DNA from: Hymenobacter aranciens
GTDB taxonomy: Bacteria > Bacteroidota > Bacteroidia > Cytophagales > Hymenobacteraceae
Reading direction: 5' to 3'
NCBI RefSeq assembly: GCF_030580865.1
Contig: NZ_JAUQSY010000014.1
Location: 1 to 64,000, forward strand
DNA: 64,000 bases
Positions within the stretch are counted from its first letter, which is position 1. Each line of letters starts with the position of its first letter. Shown here piece after piece: positions 31,696-41,766 of the stretch. The notes under the pieces were generated by a model. That model was not told the origin of the DNA and ran no database searches. It saw only the letters and a list, made by a program, of their open reading frames with translations. The translations under genes and the position numbers were made by a program.

Positions 31696-33105
31696 ATGGA
31701 ACCCAATGCTGCCCCGTCATTCAACGACTTTAAACTGAATAAACAACTGCTCAATGCCGTGGCCGATTCGGGCTTCACCGAGCCCACGCCGGTGCAGGAG
31801 CAAACCATTCCGCTGCTGCTGGCGGGGCACGACGTGCTAGGCATTGCCCAAACCGGCACTGGCAAAACGGCCGCCTTCGGCCTGCCCTTGCTGATGAAAG
31901 TGAAGTACGCGCAGGGCCAGCACCCGCGCGCCCTCATCCTCGCCCCTACCCGCGAGCTGGCCATTCAGATTGAGAATCACCTGAAAAAGCTGGCGGTTTA
32001 TACCGATTTGCGCATCTTCGCCATCTACGGCGGGCTGGGGCCCAAGACGCAGATTGAAACCATTGCGCAGGGGCTGGATATTCTTATTGCCACGCCGGGG
32101 CGGCTGATGGAAATCTATTTGAAGGGCGACCTGGTGCTAAAGGACCTGAAGACGCTGGTGCTGGACGAGGCCGACAAGATGATGGACATGGGCTTCATGC
32201 CCCAGATTCGCAAAATCCTGGAAATCATTCCGCGCAAGCGGCAGAACGTGCTGTTCTCGGCTACCATGCCGGAGCGGGTGACGATTCTGAGCGAGGAGTT
32301 TCTGGAGTTTCCGGTGCGGGTGGAGGTGACACCGCCGGCCCGCTCGGCCCAGACGATTCACCAGACCTTGTACCAGGTGCCCAACTCGCTCACCAAGATT
32401 AACCTGCTGCACCACCTGCTGCACCGCGACGCCGACACCATGACGCGGGTGCTCATCTTCACCCGCACCAAGGAGCACGCCGACCAGGTGGCCCATTTCC
32501 TGGAGCGCAAGGCGCCCGTGGGCGAGGTGCGCGTGATACACGGCAACAAGGGCCAGAATGCGCGCATGAACAGCATGGATTCGTTCCGGGCCGGGGAGGT
32601 GCGCTACCTGGTGGCTACCGACGTGGCCGCCCGCGGCATCGATGTGCCGCAGGTGAGCCACGTGATTAATTTCGATGTGCCGCTGATTCACGACGACTAC
32701 GTGCACCGCATCGGGCGCACGGGCCGGGCGCAGCACACCGGCGCGGCCATCACCTTCGCCAACGAGGCCGAGATGGTGCACATCACCGAGATTGAGGACC
32801 TTATTCAGCAAACCATCGAGCAGTTGGACATCCCCGAAGAGGTGGTGATTGCCCCCACGCCCTTCGAGGAGCAGCAGAAGATGAGCCGCGAGCTGGACGA
32901 GCGCCGCAAGAAGCTGGACCCCGAGTTTAAGGGCGCCTTCCACGAGCGCAAGGAGTGGATTAAGCCGGGCGAAACCATCGACAAGCGCACGGGCAAGGTG
33001 TTTGAGCCGGGCCGCAAGAAAAGCGGCAAGGGCGCCAAGGCCAACCCCGGCAAGAAGGGCGCGTCGGCCCCGGGCGCGAAGGCGCTGCGGCGGCGCGGGC
33101 GGTAA
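31696..33105 (+). CDS. DEAD-box ATP-dependent RNA helicase
   Basis: From the ATG at 31696 (MEPNAAPSFNDFKLNKQLL) the protein is 469 residues; an earlier ATG at 31576 would translate the palindromic spacer. It has the Q motif (FTEPTPVQEQTIP), Walker A (AQTGTGKT), PTRELA, DEAD in VLDEADKMMDMGF, SAT, and the C-terminal motifs DVAARGIDVP and HRIGRTGRA. A basic Lys/Arg/Gly-rich tail (about 415-469) probably binds RNA. It should remodel RNA in ribosome assembly or mRNA decay. Length and layout fit the RhlE/CsdA group. Confidence 0.95.
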   Translation: MEPNAAPSFNDFKLNKQLLNAVADSGFTEPTPVQEQTIPLLLAGHDVLGIAQTGTGKTAAFGLPLLMKVKYAQGQHPRALILAPTRELAIQIENHLKKLAVYTDLRIFAIYGGLGPKTQIETIAQGLDILIATPGRLMEIYLKGDLVLKDLKTLVLDEADKMMDMGFMPQIRKILEIIPRKRQNVLFSATMPERVTILSEEFLEFPVRVEVTPPARSAQTIHQTLYQVPNSLTKINLLHHLLHRDADTMTRVLIFTRTKEHADQVAHFLERKAPVGEVRVIHGNKGQNARMNSMDSFRAGEVRYLVATDVAARGIDVPQVSHVINFDVPLIHDDYVHRIGRTGRAQHTGAAITFANEAEMVHITEIEDLIQQTIEQLDIPEEVVIAPTPFEEQQKMSRELDERRKKLDPEFKGAFHERKEWIKPGETIDKRTGKVFEPGRKKSGKGAKANPGKKGASAPGAKALRRRGR

Positions 33106-33130
33106 TTTGGTTTAACAAGCAAAAAACCTC

Positions 33131-33380
33131 ACTCGACGGTTCCGGGAGGGCACTCGACGGCTCCGGGAGCTATCCGAACGCCCCGGAAACGCATCCGAAC
33201 GTTCCGGAAGCCATCCGAACGCTCCGGGAACGCATCTGAACGTTCCGGAAGGGCAGCCGAACGCCCCGGAACCTCGTCCGAACGTTCCGGGAACGTATCC
33301 GAACGCCCCGGGAAGTCATCCGAACATTCCGGGAGTCATTCTATCGCTCCGGGAACTCGTCCGAACGCTCCGGCCAGCTA
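33131..33380. repeat. Degenerate 21-bp tandem array B, about 12 units
   Basis: The TCCGAACG core (or TCGACGG in the first two units) recurs at 33133, 33154, 33173, 33194, 33214, 33235, 33256, 33277, 33298, 33319, 33340 and 33360, that is every 19-21 bases. Units follow a pattern like CCGAACGTTCCGGGAACGCAT with changes in most copies. It fills the gap between the convergent helicase and membrane-protein genes; no reading frame is evident. The period and CCGAA core match arrays A and C. Confidence 0.9.
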
Positions 33381-33845
33381 TTAATGGTGCAGCAAGTGCC
33401 CAAACTTGGCGCTGGCAAACGAGATAATCGTGCCCCAGAGCACGGCGCTCCACAGCATGTGCAGCAGGATGCGGGGCCGGGGCACGCCCAGCAGCGTGGC
33501 CACTACGGTGCCGCCCACGGGGCTCAGCAATATCGGAGTGAGGAAGGCAATGCCACCCATACCGAACTTCTGGAACACCTTGATGATGTTGCGCGAGCGA
33601 CGCGAGAAGATGGGCTCGCGGCGCAGGCGGCGCTGTTTCTGCCGGTGCTTGAGCCACACCCGGCCCACGCCCGAAATGATGACCACGGTGGTCATCATGC
33701 CGGCAATGGTGAGCAGTAGGGTCAGCCAGAAATTGAGCTTCGCCGTGGTGCCGAGGATGGGGCCGCCGAGAAATTTCACCGTGCTGAGCAGGAACACGGC
33801 GGCATACTTCAGGGCGAGTTGCAGCAAGGGTTTGTCGTCTAGCAA
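33381..33845 (-). CDS. Small integral membrane protein of unknown function
   Basis: The 154-residue protein has about three to four hydrophobic segments (around 10-30, 38-60, 95-118 and 122-145). A basic cytoplasmic loop in the middle reads KHRQKQRRLRREPIFSRRSRNIIK. The TPILLSPVGGTVVATLLGV stretch loosely recalls SNARE-associated/DedA or small multidrug exporter families, but I cannot assign it. The stop codon directly abuts array B. Confidence 0.7.
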   Translation of the reverse strand: MLDDKPLLQLALKYAAVFLLSTVKFLGGPILGTTAKLNFWLTLLLTIAGMMTTVVIISGVGRVWLKHRQKQRRLRREPIFSRRSRNIIKVFQKFGMGGIAFLTPILLSPVGGTVVATLLGVPRPRILLHMLWSAVLWGTIISFASAKFGHLLHH

Positions 33846-33912
33846 GGTGGGTGGCGCGTGGAGGGGGTGGACGCGGTGTAAAGTTAAGACGGGGCGGTTT
33901 GGTTCGGCGGTT

Positions 33913-34056
33913 CTGTCATGCTGAGCGCAGCGAAGTATCTTATCTTGATGGAACGAAACCCGAACAACGTCACTGACGCAGAAGCTGGCGCAGTATTTTA
34001 TGAATTACTGCGTCGTTCCGGCGCGAGAGGATGCTTCGCTACGCTCAGCATGACAG
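33913..34056. repeat. GTCATGCTGAGC palindromic element
   Basis: The left arm (33913-33941, CTGTCATGCTGAGCG...) pairs with the right arm (34028-34056) with about three mismatches. Within it a second inverted pair (GCAGTA/TTACTGC, near 33990-34011) is present. It belongs to the same general style as the GTCATCCTGAGC elements and lies just past the upp stop. Confidence 0.8.
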
Positions 34057-34063
34057 GCTGTTT

Positions 34064-34759
34064 TTACAGCTTACTGCCAAACGCCAAATCGCCCGCATCG
34101 CCCAGGCCGGGGATGATATAAGCATGCTCATTCAGCTTCTCATCAATAGCGGCCACCCACAAATTCGCCTCCGGAATTTCGCGGGCCACGTAGGCCAAGC
34201 CCTCGGGCGAGGCGATGACGGCGGCAATGTGCACCTGCCGCGGCATGCCGAAGCGTAGCATGGCGCGGTAGGTTTGCACGAGGCTCTTGCCGGTAGCCAG
34301 CATGGGGTCGACGAGCACGAGCACGCGCTCATCGAGGCGCGGGGCCGAGAGGTAGTCGACCTGCACCTGCACCTGGGCCGTGCCCTCGATGCGGTAGGCG
34401 GCCACGAAGGCACTGGGGCTTTGGTCGAAATAATTGAGGAAGCCCTGGTGGAAGGGCAGGCCGGCGCGCAGCACGGTGGCCAGCACCGGGAAGTCGTGCA
34501 GGAGCTTGCCGGTGGTTTCGGCCAGGGGCGTCTGGATGGTCTGGTCGGTGTAGCTCAGGTGCGTGCTGATGCGGTAGGCGATGATTTCGCCCAGGCGCTG
34601 GAGGTTGCGGCGGAAGCGCAGGCTGTCCTTCTGGATGTCTTTGTCGCGCAGCTCGGCCAGGAAGTGGTTGGCGATGCTGGGCTCGGCGCACACCACGTGG
34701 ATGTGGGCGGTGGGCTCGTCGGCGGCGGAGGCGGGAGCAGTCGATTCGGGAACGGACAT
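34064..34759 (-). CDS. upp: Uracil phosphoribosyltransferase
   Basis: The 231-residue protein has the UPRT landmarks: LRDKDIQKDSLRFRRNLQRLGEIIAYRIS, the ATVLRAGLPFHQGF segment, the PRPP-binding loop VLVDPMLATGKSL, and the uracil-binding YIIPGLGDAGDLAFG near the C-terminus. It converts uracil and PRPP to UMP in the cytoplasm (pyrimidine salvage). The first 16-20 residues are a nonconserved extension, so the true start may lie slightly downstream. Confidence 0.95.
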   Translation of the reverse strand: MSVPESTAPASAADEPTAHIHVVCAEPSIANHFLAELRDKDIQKDSLRFRRNLQRLGEIIAYRISTHLSYTDQTIQTPLAETTGKLLHDFPVLATVLRAGLPFHQGFLNYFDQSPSAFVAAYRIEGTAQVQVQVDYLSAPRLDERVLVLVDPMLATGKSLVQTYRAMLRFGMPRQVHIAAVIASPEGLAYVAREIPEANLWVAAIDEKLNEHAYIIPGLGDAGDLAFGSKL

Positions 34760-34904
34760 AAGCAGGCAGGTAATCGGGATGGGGTAGTGGGATGACGGGC
34801 CGGCGCTGGTTTTACTTCCCGACTACCTGAAATAATACACAAATTGGCACCAAAACGCCGAACCGCCCGGGCGCCCGGCCCGGCGGTGCCAACGGCGGCT
34901 GGCG

Positions 34905-34912
34905 TAGGTTTG
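34905..34912 (+). promoter_or_regulatory. -7 promoter box for the Wzi/RemB-like gene
   Basis: TAGGTTTG matches TAnnTTTG. It lies 55 bases before the ATG at 34967; no clear TTG is seen at -33. It supports the downstream start of the gene. Confidence 0.5.
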
Positions 34913-34966
34913 TTGTTGGATAACCGTTTGGGCCGGCCATCGGCGGCGGAAATCTGCTGCTTCGCC

Positions 34967-36685
34967 ATGAAAAAACTGCTCCTCTTCGCGGCCCTGGGTT
35001 TGCTCACCAGCCAGAGCTTCGCCCAAACCACCCAGGGCGCCAACTACGTGCCGCTCGACGCCGATACCTACCGGCTCATCGACCGCTACGCCATCAAATA
35101 CGGGCCCGATTCGCTGCAAGACCCGCACACCAGTACCCGGCCCTACACGCGGGCGGCCGTGGCGCGGCTGGGCGAGCGCATGCTGGTGGGCGGCAACAGC
35201 GCGCCGCTCTCGCGGGCCGACATGTTCAACGCCGAATACCTGCTGAAGGACAACTGGACCAACTCGCCGGCCGGCGACAGCCTCAACCGCAGCCCGAAGC
35301 CCTTCCTGAAGTATTTCTACCGCGACCAGACCGACCTGTTTCACGTCAGCAACCCCGACTTCAAGCTGCGCGTGAACCCGGTGCTGCTGCTCTCGGCCGG
35401 CAAGGACAACGACACCGACAACCTCGTGTACGTGAACACCCGGGGCGTGCAAATCGAAGGCACCATCGACCAGCGGCTGGGCTTCTACACCTTCCTAGCC
35501 GATAACCAGCAGCAGGTGCCCAGCTACGTGCAGGAGCGGGTGCTGCGCGACGGCATCGTGCCGCACGAGGGCTATTGGAAGTTTTTCAAAACCGTGGGCG
35601 GCAACGCCTACGACTTCTTTACGGCGCGGGGCGGCATCACCTACGCGGCCACCAAGCACATCAACGTGCAGCTGGCCCACGACCGCAACTTCATCGGCAA
35701 CGGCTACCGCTCGCTCATTCTGAGCGACTACTCAGCGCCGTACTTCTTCCTCAAGCTCAACACCCGCATCTGGAAATTTAACTACCAGAACCTCTTCGCC
35801 GAGCTCACCGCCCGCCGCAGCCTCGACGGCCTCGATACTTTGTACCCAAAGAAGTACCTGGCGATGCACCACCTGAGCTTCGACGTGACCGACAACTTCA
35901 ACATCGGCGTGTTCGAGTCGGAAGTATCCGGCGGGCCGGGGCGCGGGCTGGAGCTGCAATATTTCAACCCGGTGATTTTTTACCGCGCCATCGAGCAAAA
36001 CGTGGGCTCGACCGATAACGCGCTGCTGGGGATGGATTTCAAGTGGAACATCAAGCACCGCGGGCAGCTCTACGGCCAGCTGGTGCTGGACGAGTTTAAG
36101 CTGAGCGAAATCCGGGCCGGCAACGGCTGGTGGGCCAACAAGCAGGCCGTGCAGCTGGGCGGGAAGTACATCGACGTGGCCGGCCTGCGCAACCTCGACC
36201 TGCAGTTGGAATTCAACTACATCCGCCCCTACACCTACCAGCACGAAAACGAATACACCAACTACCAGCACTACCAGCAGCCCCTGGCCCACCCCATGGG
36301 CGCCAACCTGACCGAGTTTCTGGGCGTGCTCAGCTACCAGCCCCTCCCCCGCCTGATGCTGGTGGGCAAGGCGTTTTATTCCGTGCAGGGCCTGGATTTC
36401 CAGTCTGCCCCTGACATGCCAATCGAGAACTACGGGGGCAACGTGCTGTTGCCCTACACCACTCGCCCGATGGAATACGGCAACACGACCGGCCAGGGCA
36501 ACAAAACCAAGCTACTCCACGCCGATTTCACCGCCACCTACCAGCCGCGCCTCAACCTGTTTGTCGATGCCAAATTCATTGCCCGTCACCGCAGCTACGA
36601 GCAAACCCCAGGTCTGGACGGCAACGAAATTTACGCCTCGCTGGCTTTGCGCTGGAACATTGCGCAGCGCCTGCACGAGTTTTAA
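34967..36685 (+). CDS. Wzi-family/RemB-like outer membrane protein
   Basis: From the ATG at 34967 the protein has 572 residues and a signal peptide (MKKLLLFAALGLLTSQSFAQ). The remainder is rich in alternating beta strands with aromatic girdles (GYWKFFKTVGGNAYDFFTARGGITY, RDQTDLFHV) and ends WNIAQRLHEF. The NFIGNGYRSLILSDYSAPYFFLKL stretch is characteristic of the capsule assembly Wzi family. In Flavobacterium the family includes the gliding/surface protein RemB. A role in holding or exporting surface polysaccharide at the outer membrane is inferred. The GC-rich 5' extension to an earlier ATG at 34844 is rejected. Confidence 0.8.
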   Translation: MKKLLLFAALGLLTSQSFAQTTQGANYVPLDADTYRLIDRYAIKYGPDSLQDPHTSTRPYTRAAVARLGERMLVGGNSAPLSRADMFNAEYLLKDNWTNSPAGDSLNRSPKPFLKYFYRDQTDLFHVSNPDFKLRVNPVLLLSAGKDNDTDNLVYVNTRGVQIEGTIDQRLGFYTFLADNQQQVPSYVQERVLRDGIVPHEGYWKFFKTVGGNAYDFFTARGGITYAATKHINVQLAHDRNFIGNGYRSLILSDYSAPYFFLKLNTRIWKFNYQNLFAELTARRSLDGLDTLYPKKYLAMHHLSFDVTDNFNIGVFESEVSGGPGRGLELQYFNPVIFYRAIEQNVGSTDNALLGMDFKWNIKHRGQLYGQLVLDEFKLSEIRAGNGWWANKQAVQLGGKYIDVAGLRNLDLQLEFNYIRPYTYQHENEYTNYQHYQQPLAHPMGANLTEFLGVLSYQPLPRLMLVGKAFYSVQGLDFQSAPDMPIENYGGNVLLPYTTRPMEYGNTTGQGNKTKLLHADFTATYQPRLNLFVDAKFIARHRSYEQTPGLDGNEIYASLALRWNIAQRLHEF

Positions 36686-36690
36686 TCGTC

Positions 36691-36769
36691 TGTCATGCTG
36701 ACGAAGGAAGCATCCTCTCACGCCAGAACACCTATTGCGCGCGGGGATGCTTCCTTCGTCAGCATAACA
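36691..36769. repeat. GTCATGCTGACGAAGGAAGC palindromic element
   Basis: Arms of 27 bases (36691-36717 and 36743-36769) pair with few mismatches. It follows six bases after the Wzi/RemB-like stop and may act as terminator for that gene. Confidence 0.8.
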
Positions 36770-36834
36770 ACCGGCTCCAGCACATCGTGGGGCCGATTGA
36801 AGTAATTGCCGGGTTCCGGCGTCCTGCCTAGCAT

Positions 36835-38679
36835 ATGAAAATTTATTTGCGGATTCTGAGCTACGCCAAGCCGTACCTCGACTTCCTGCCGCTCTATCTC
36901 CTGTATACTATTCTGGGCATCTTCTTCAGCATCGGCAACTTTGCCCTGATTATCCCGCTGCTGAACGTGCTGTTCGACAAAACTGGCACCGCGCAGACCA
37001 ACGCCCCGGCACAGTTGCCGAAGTTCGCCGTGTCGCTGGACTACATCACCGGCACGTTCAACTACTACTTCGTGCAGGTTATCAACACCTACGGCAAAAC
37101 CGGGGCGCTCACTTTCGTGTGCCTCATCCTGGTGGCGTCGGTATTTTTCAGCAACGTGTTTCGCTACCTCAGCCTGCGGCTGGTGGCGCGGGTGCGGGCC
37201 CGGGTGATTCGCAACCTGCGGCGGCAGTTGTACCACCGCATCATCGGCCTGCAGCTGGGCTACTTTGCTAATGAACGAAAGGGCGACCTGATGTCGCGCT
37301 TCACCAGCGACGTGCAGGAGGTGGAAATCTCGGTGGTCAACACCCTGCAGGCCGTCATCCGCGAGCCGCTCACCATTTTCGGCTACTTCGCGGTGCTGTT
37401 TTACATGTCGGTGCCGCTCACGTTTTTCACCCTGATTCTGCTGCCCGTGTCGGGCGGCATCATTGCCATGCTCAGCAAGCGGCTGCGGCAGCAGGCCAAA
37501 ACCAGCCAGAGCACCCTCGGCTCGATGCTGTCGGTGATTGACGAGACGCTGGGCGGCATCCGGGTGGTGAAGGCCTTCAATGCCCAGGCCTACATCACGG
37601 GCAAGTTTGAGGAGCAGAACGATTTGTATGCCCGCACCTCGCGCCGCATCGATAACACCCGCGACCTGGCCTCGCCCTTCTCCGAGTTTGCGGGCGTGAT
37701 GGTGGTGGCGGGGCTGCTGTACTTCGGCGGCTCACTCATCCTGAGCGGGCAGTCGAACCTCGACGGCTCGTCGTTCATTGCCTACATCGTGCTGTTTTCG
37801 CAGGTGCTCACGCCGGCCAAGGCGCTGTCGTCGTCGTTCGGCAACATCCAGCGCGGCCTGGTGGCCGGCGAGCGGGTGCTCTCGATTATCGACACCGAGC
37901 CGGCCATCCGCGACCGGCCCGACGCTACTGTGCTGCCACCCTTCGCGCACGAAATCAGGTTCGAGAACCTGAGCTTCAGCTACGGCGACAAGGACGTGCT
38001 GCACGACATCAACCTGACCATCCGCAAAGGCCACACCGTGGCACTGGTGGGCCCCAGCGGCGGCGGCAAAAGCACCCTCGCCGACCTGCTCCCCCGCTTC
38101 TACGACCCCACCCAGGGCCGCATCAGCATCGACGGCCATGACATGCGCGACAGCACCCTGCACTCGCTGCGCGACCAGATGGGCATCGTGACCCAGGAAA
38201 GCATTCTCTTCAACGACACGATTCTCAACAACATTCGCTTCAACACCGAAGCCACTGAAGAAGAAGTCATCGAAGCCGCCAAAATTGCCAACGCCCACGA
38301 ATTCATCGAGGCCAGCCCCGAAGGGTATCACACCATGATTGGCGACCGGGGCTCACGCCTCTCGGGCGGGCAGCGCCAGCGGCTGAGCATTGCCCGCGCC
38401 ATCCTGCGCAACCCACCCATCCTCATCCTCGACGAAGCCACCTCGGCCCTCGATACCGAAAGTGAAAAGCTGGTGCAGGAAGCCCTGCAGCGCCTCATGC
38501 AAAATCGCACTTCGCTCGTCATCGCTCACCGCCTGAGCACCGTGCAGCACGCCGACGAAATCATCGTGCTGCAGCAGGGCCGCATCGTGGAACGCGGCAC
38601 GCACGACGACCTCGTGCGCCGCGACGGCGGCCTCTACCAGCGCCTGAGCTCCATGCAGAGCAACGGCGTGCTGCCGTAG
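36835..38679 (+). CDS. ABC transporter, fused permease and ATP-binding (MsbA-like exporter)
   Basis: The 614-residue half-transporter has six membrane helices (about 20-320). The nucleotide-binding domain has Walker A GPSGGGKST, Q-loop VTQES, signature LSGGQ, Walker B ILILDEATSALD and the switch His in IAHRLST. It probably works as a homodimer moving lipid or another hydrophobic substrate out of the inner membrane; MsbA-type lipid A flipping is possible. Length is normal. A terminator directly follows the stop. Confidence 0.93.
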   Translation: MKIYLRILSYAKPYLDFLPLYLLYTILGIFFSIGNFALIIPLLNVLFDKTGTAQTNAPAQLPKFAVSLDYITGTFNYYFVQVINTYGKTGALTFVCLILVASVFFSNVFRYLSLRLVARVRARVIRNLRRQLYHRIIGLQLGYFANERKGDLMSRFTSDVQEVEISVVNTLQAVIREPLTIFGYFAVLFYMSVPLTFFTLILLPVSGGIIAMLSKRLRQQAKTSQSTLGSMLSVIDETLGGIRVVKAFNAQAYITGKFEEQNDLYARTSRRIDNTRDLASPFSEFAGVMVVAGLLYFGGSLILSGQSNLDGSSFIAYIVLFSQVLTPAKALSSSFGNIQRGLVAGERVLSIIDTEPAIRDRPDATVLPPFAHEIRFENLSFSYGDKDVLHDINLTIRKGHTVALVGPSGGGKSTLADLLPRFYDPTQGRISIDGHDMRDSTLHSLRDQMGIVTQESILFNDTILNNIRFNTEATEEEVIEAAKIANAHEFIEASPEGYHTMIGDRGSRLSGGQRQRLSIARAILRNPPILILDEATSALDTESEKLVQEALQRLMQNRTSLVIAHRLSTVQHADEIIVLQQGRIVERGTHDDLVRRDGGLYQRLSSMQSNGVLP

Positions 38680-38719
38680 AACGTGTACCCCGAACCGAAG
38701 GTCGGGGTACACGTTCTTT
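38679..38719 (+). terminator. Intrinsic terminator after the ABC exporter gene
   Basis: GAACGTGTACCCCGA and TCGGGGTACACGTTC pair perfectly and are followed by TTTC. It overlaps the stop codon of the exporter gene. Confidence 0.85.
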
Positions 38720-38764
38720 CGGCTCTACCGTATAACTTTCGCTCCTAACCAAAACCCTCCCGTC

Positions 38765-39160
38765 ATGCTCGCCCTCAAACGCATCGTCACCATCGTGGTG
38801 ATGGTTTACCTGCTCCTCGCTTTGCTGTTCCTGCTCGTGCCGGCCGTGCGGGCCACCATGGCCGACTTCGAAACCGCCCTGGGCAACTTCAATCCCGTCA
38901 ACATCCTCAAGGAGCGCGACTTCTTCCAGGTTCTGGCCTGGATTGGCGTGCTGGTGCTGGGCCTGCACCTCATCACCGAAAACCTCGACAGCACCATGCT
39001 GCGCCGCACCGTGACGCAGAACGAGAACAAAATCAACGAGCTCAAGGCGAAGCTCTACGACGGCCAGCTCCGCACCGACCCGGCGCTGCCCACCCGCCCC
39101 GTGTATCCCGACGCCGACCTGGGCCGCCCCCTGCCGCCACCCACCGACCAAGTTGTTTAA
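38765..39160 (+). CDS. Small membrane protein of unknown function
   Basis: The 131-residue protein has two hydrophobic helices (about 7-28 and 57-76). A short coiled-coil-like cytoplasmic tail follows (TQNENKINELKAKLYDGQ) and then a Pro-rich C-terminus (LPTRPVYPDADLGRPLPPP). It resembles small LapA-like membrane proteins in layout but I see no family signature. A terminator stem follows the stop, and another precedes the gene, so it is a separate unit. Confidence 0.7.
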   Translation: MLALKRIVTIVVMVYLLLALLFLLVPAVRATMADFETALGNFNPVNILKERDFFQVLAWIGVLVLGLHLITENLDSTMLRRTVTQNENKINELKAKLYDGQLRTDPALPTRPVYPDADLGRPLPPPTDQVV

Positions 39161-39167
39161 CTTTGTC

Positions 39168-39198
39168 CGGCCGGAAATCAGCTTCTGATTTCCGGCCG
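39168..39198 (+). terminator. Intrinsic terminator after the small membrane protein gene
   Basis: CGGCCGGAAATCAG (39168-39181) pairs with CTGATTTCCGGCCG (39185-39198), followed by TTTC. Confidence 0.85.
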
Positions 39199-39226
39199 TT
39201 TCATATCCCCTTCTCCCCTCCCCCGC

Positions 39227-39823
39227 GTGCCCGACCAAGCCCCGCTCACCGACCTCATCCGCGCCGAACTCAGCGAAGCCCGCGCCGTGCTCGACACTTT
39301 TCTGGCCGCGCCCGCCAACCTGGCCGCCATCGCCCAGGCCGCCGAGCTCGTCGCCGACAGCCTCAAGGCTGGGGGCAAAGTGCTGACCTGCGGCAACGGC
39401 GGCAGCCTCTGCGACGCCCAGCACTTCGCCGAAGAGCTCTCGGGCCGCTACCGCCAGAACCGCCGGGCCCTCGCCGCCATTGCCCTCACCGAAGCCTCGC
39501 ACATGACCTGCGTGGCCAACGATTTCGGCTTTGACTTCGTTTTCAGTCGCTTCGTCGAAGCCCTCGGCCGCCCCGGCGACGTGCTGCTGGCCATCAGCAC
39601 CAGCGGCAACTCGCCCAACATCCTCAACGCCGCCGAAGCCGCCCGCGCCGCCGGCGTGCGCGTGGTCAGCCTCACCGGCAAGGACGGCGGCAAGCTGGCC
39701 GCCTTGAGCGACGTAGAAATCCGGGTGCCGCACTTCGGCTACGCCGACCGCATTCAGGAGGTCCACATCAAGGCCATTCACATCATGATTATGCTGATTG
39801 AGAAGCTGGTGATTGAGAGTTGA
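39227..39823 (+). CDS. gmhA: Sedoheptulose-7-phosphate isomerase (GmhA-like SIS protein)
   Basis: The 198-residue protein starts at a GTG. It has the SIS fold landmarks: GGKVLTCGNGGSLCDAQHFAEELSGRY, the AISTSGNSPNIL phosphate loop, VSLTGKDGGKLA, and the C-terminal VHIKAIHIMIMLIE with the catalytic-region His. GmhA makes D-glycero-D-manno-heptose 7-phosphate, the first step of the heptose branch of LPS or S-layer glycan synthesis. Length is that of GmhA. No other heptose genes are nearby. Confidence 0.9.
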   Translation: MPDQAPLTDLIRAELSEARAVLDTFLAAPANLAAIAQAAELVADSLKAGGKVLTCGNGGSLCDAQHFAEELSGRYRQNRRALAAIALTEASHMTCVANDFGFDFVFSRFVEALGRPGDVLLAISTSGNSPNILNAAEAARAAGVRVVSLTGKDGGKLAALSDVEIRVPHFGYADRIQEVHIKAIHIMIMLIEKLVIES

Positions 39824-39902
39824 GACATTAACGTCTGTGTAGTAGGTTTGCGGGGAGTATCATATCTCAATTCTCACTTCTCAACGTCTCACCCTCTCTA
39901 CC

Positions 39903-41438
<1,536 letters not shown>

Positions 41439-41457
41439 TTTTTCCGTACTTTGTAGC

Positions 41458-41766
41458 ATGCCACAGCTTCCTCATTCGCTTGATTACATCCAGCAGGTGC
41501 TGGCCGAGTATTTCGCCGATAAGCCGGTGCAGCGCGTGCAGGTATTTGGCTCGTATGCACGGGGCGAGGCTACGGCAGAGTCGGATTTGGATGTGCTGCT
41601 GAGCCGGATACCGGGTCGTCGGCTGTCGCTATTCGATTTGGGGCGCTACCAAGAAGAATTAGAGCAGCGCCTAGGTATCAGCATAGATTTGGGGACAGCG
41701 CTGTCTCCGTTTTCTCAACCGCATATAGAACCTGACTTACGTACTGTTTATGAGCAAGCAGCTTGA
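41458..41766 (+). CDS. MNT-domain nucleotidyltransferase antitoxin (MntA-like)
   Basis: I choose the ATG at 41458 (102 residues, beginning MPQLPHSLDYIQQVL), because the longer frame from 41344 overlaps yifB. The minimal nucleotidyltransferase motif GSYARGEATAESDLDVLL supplies the GSxxR and DxD residues. Its stop overlaps the start of the HEPN gene by 17 bases, the classic MNT/HEPN arrangement. In characterised pairs the MNT protein transfers AMP residues to the HEPN toxin and neutralises it. Same role is inferred here. Confidence 0.9.
   Translation: MPQLPHSLDYIQQVLAEYFADKPVQRVQVFGSYARGEATAESDLDVLLSRIPGRRLSLFDLGRYQEELEQRLGISIDLGTALSPFSQPHIEPDLRTVYEQAA

Noticed and set aside
33131..33380. Array B considered as a CRISPR array
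   Set aside because: Units are contiguous 21-mers with no unique spacers, repeats are degenerate, and no cas genes are present.
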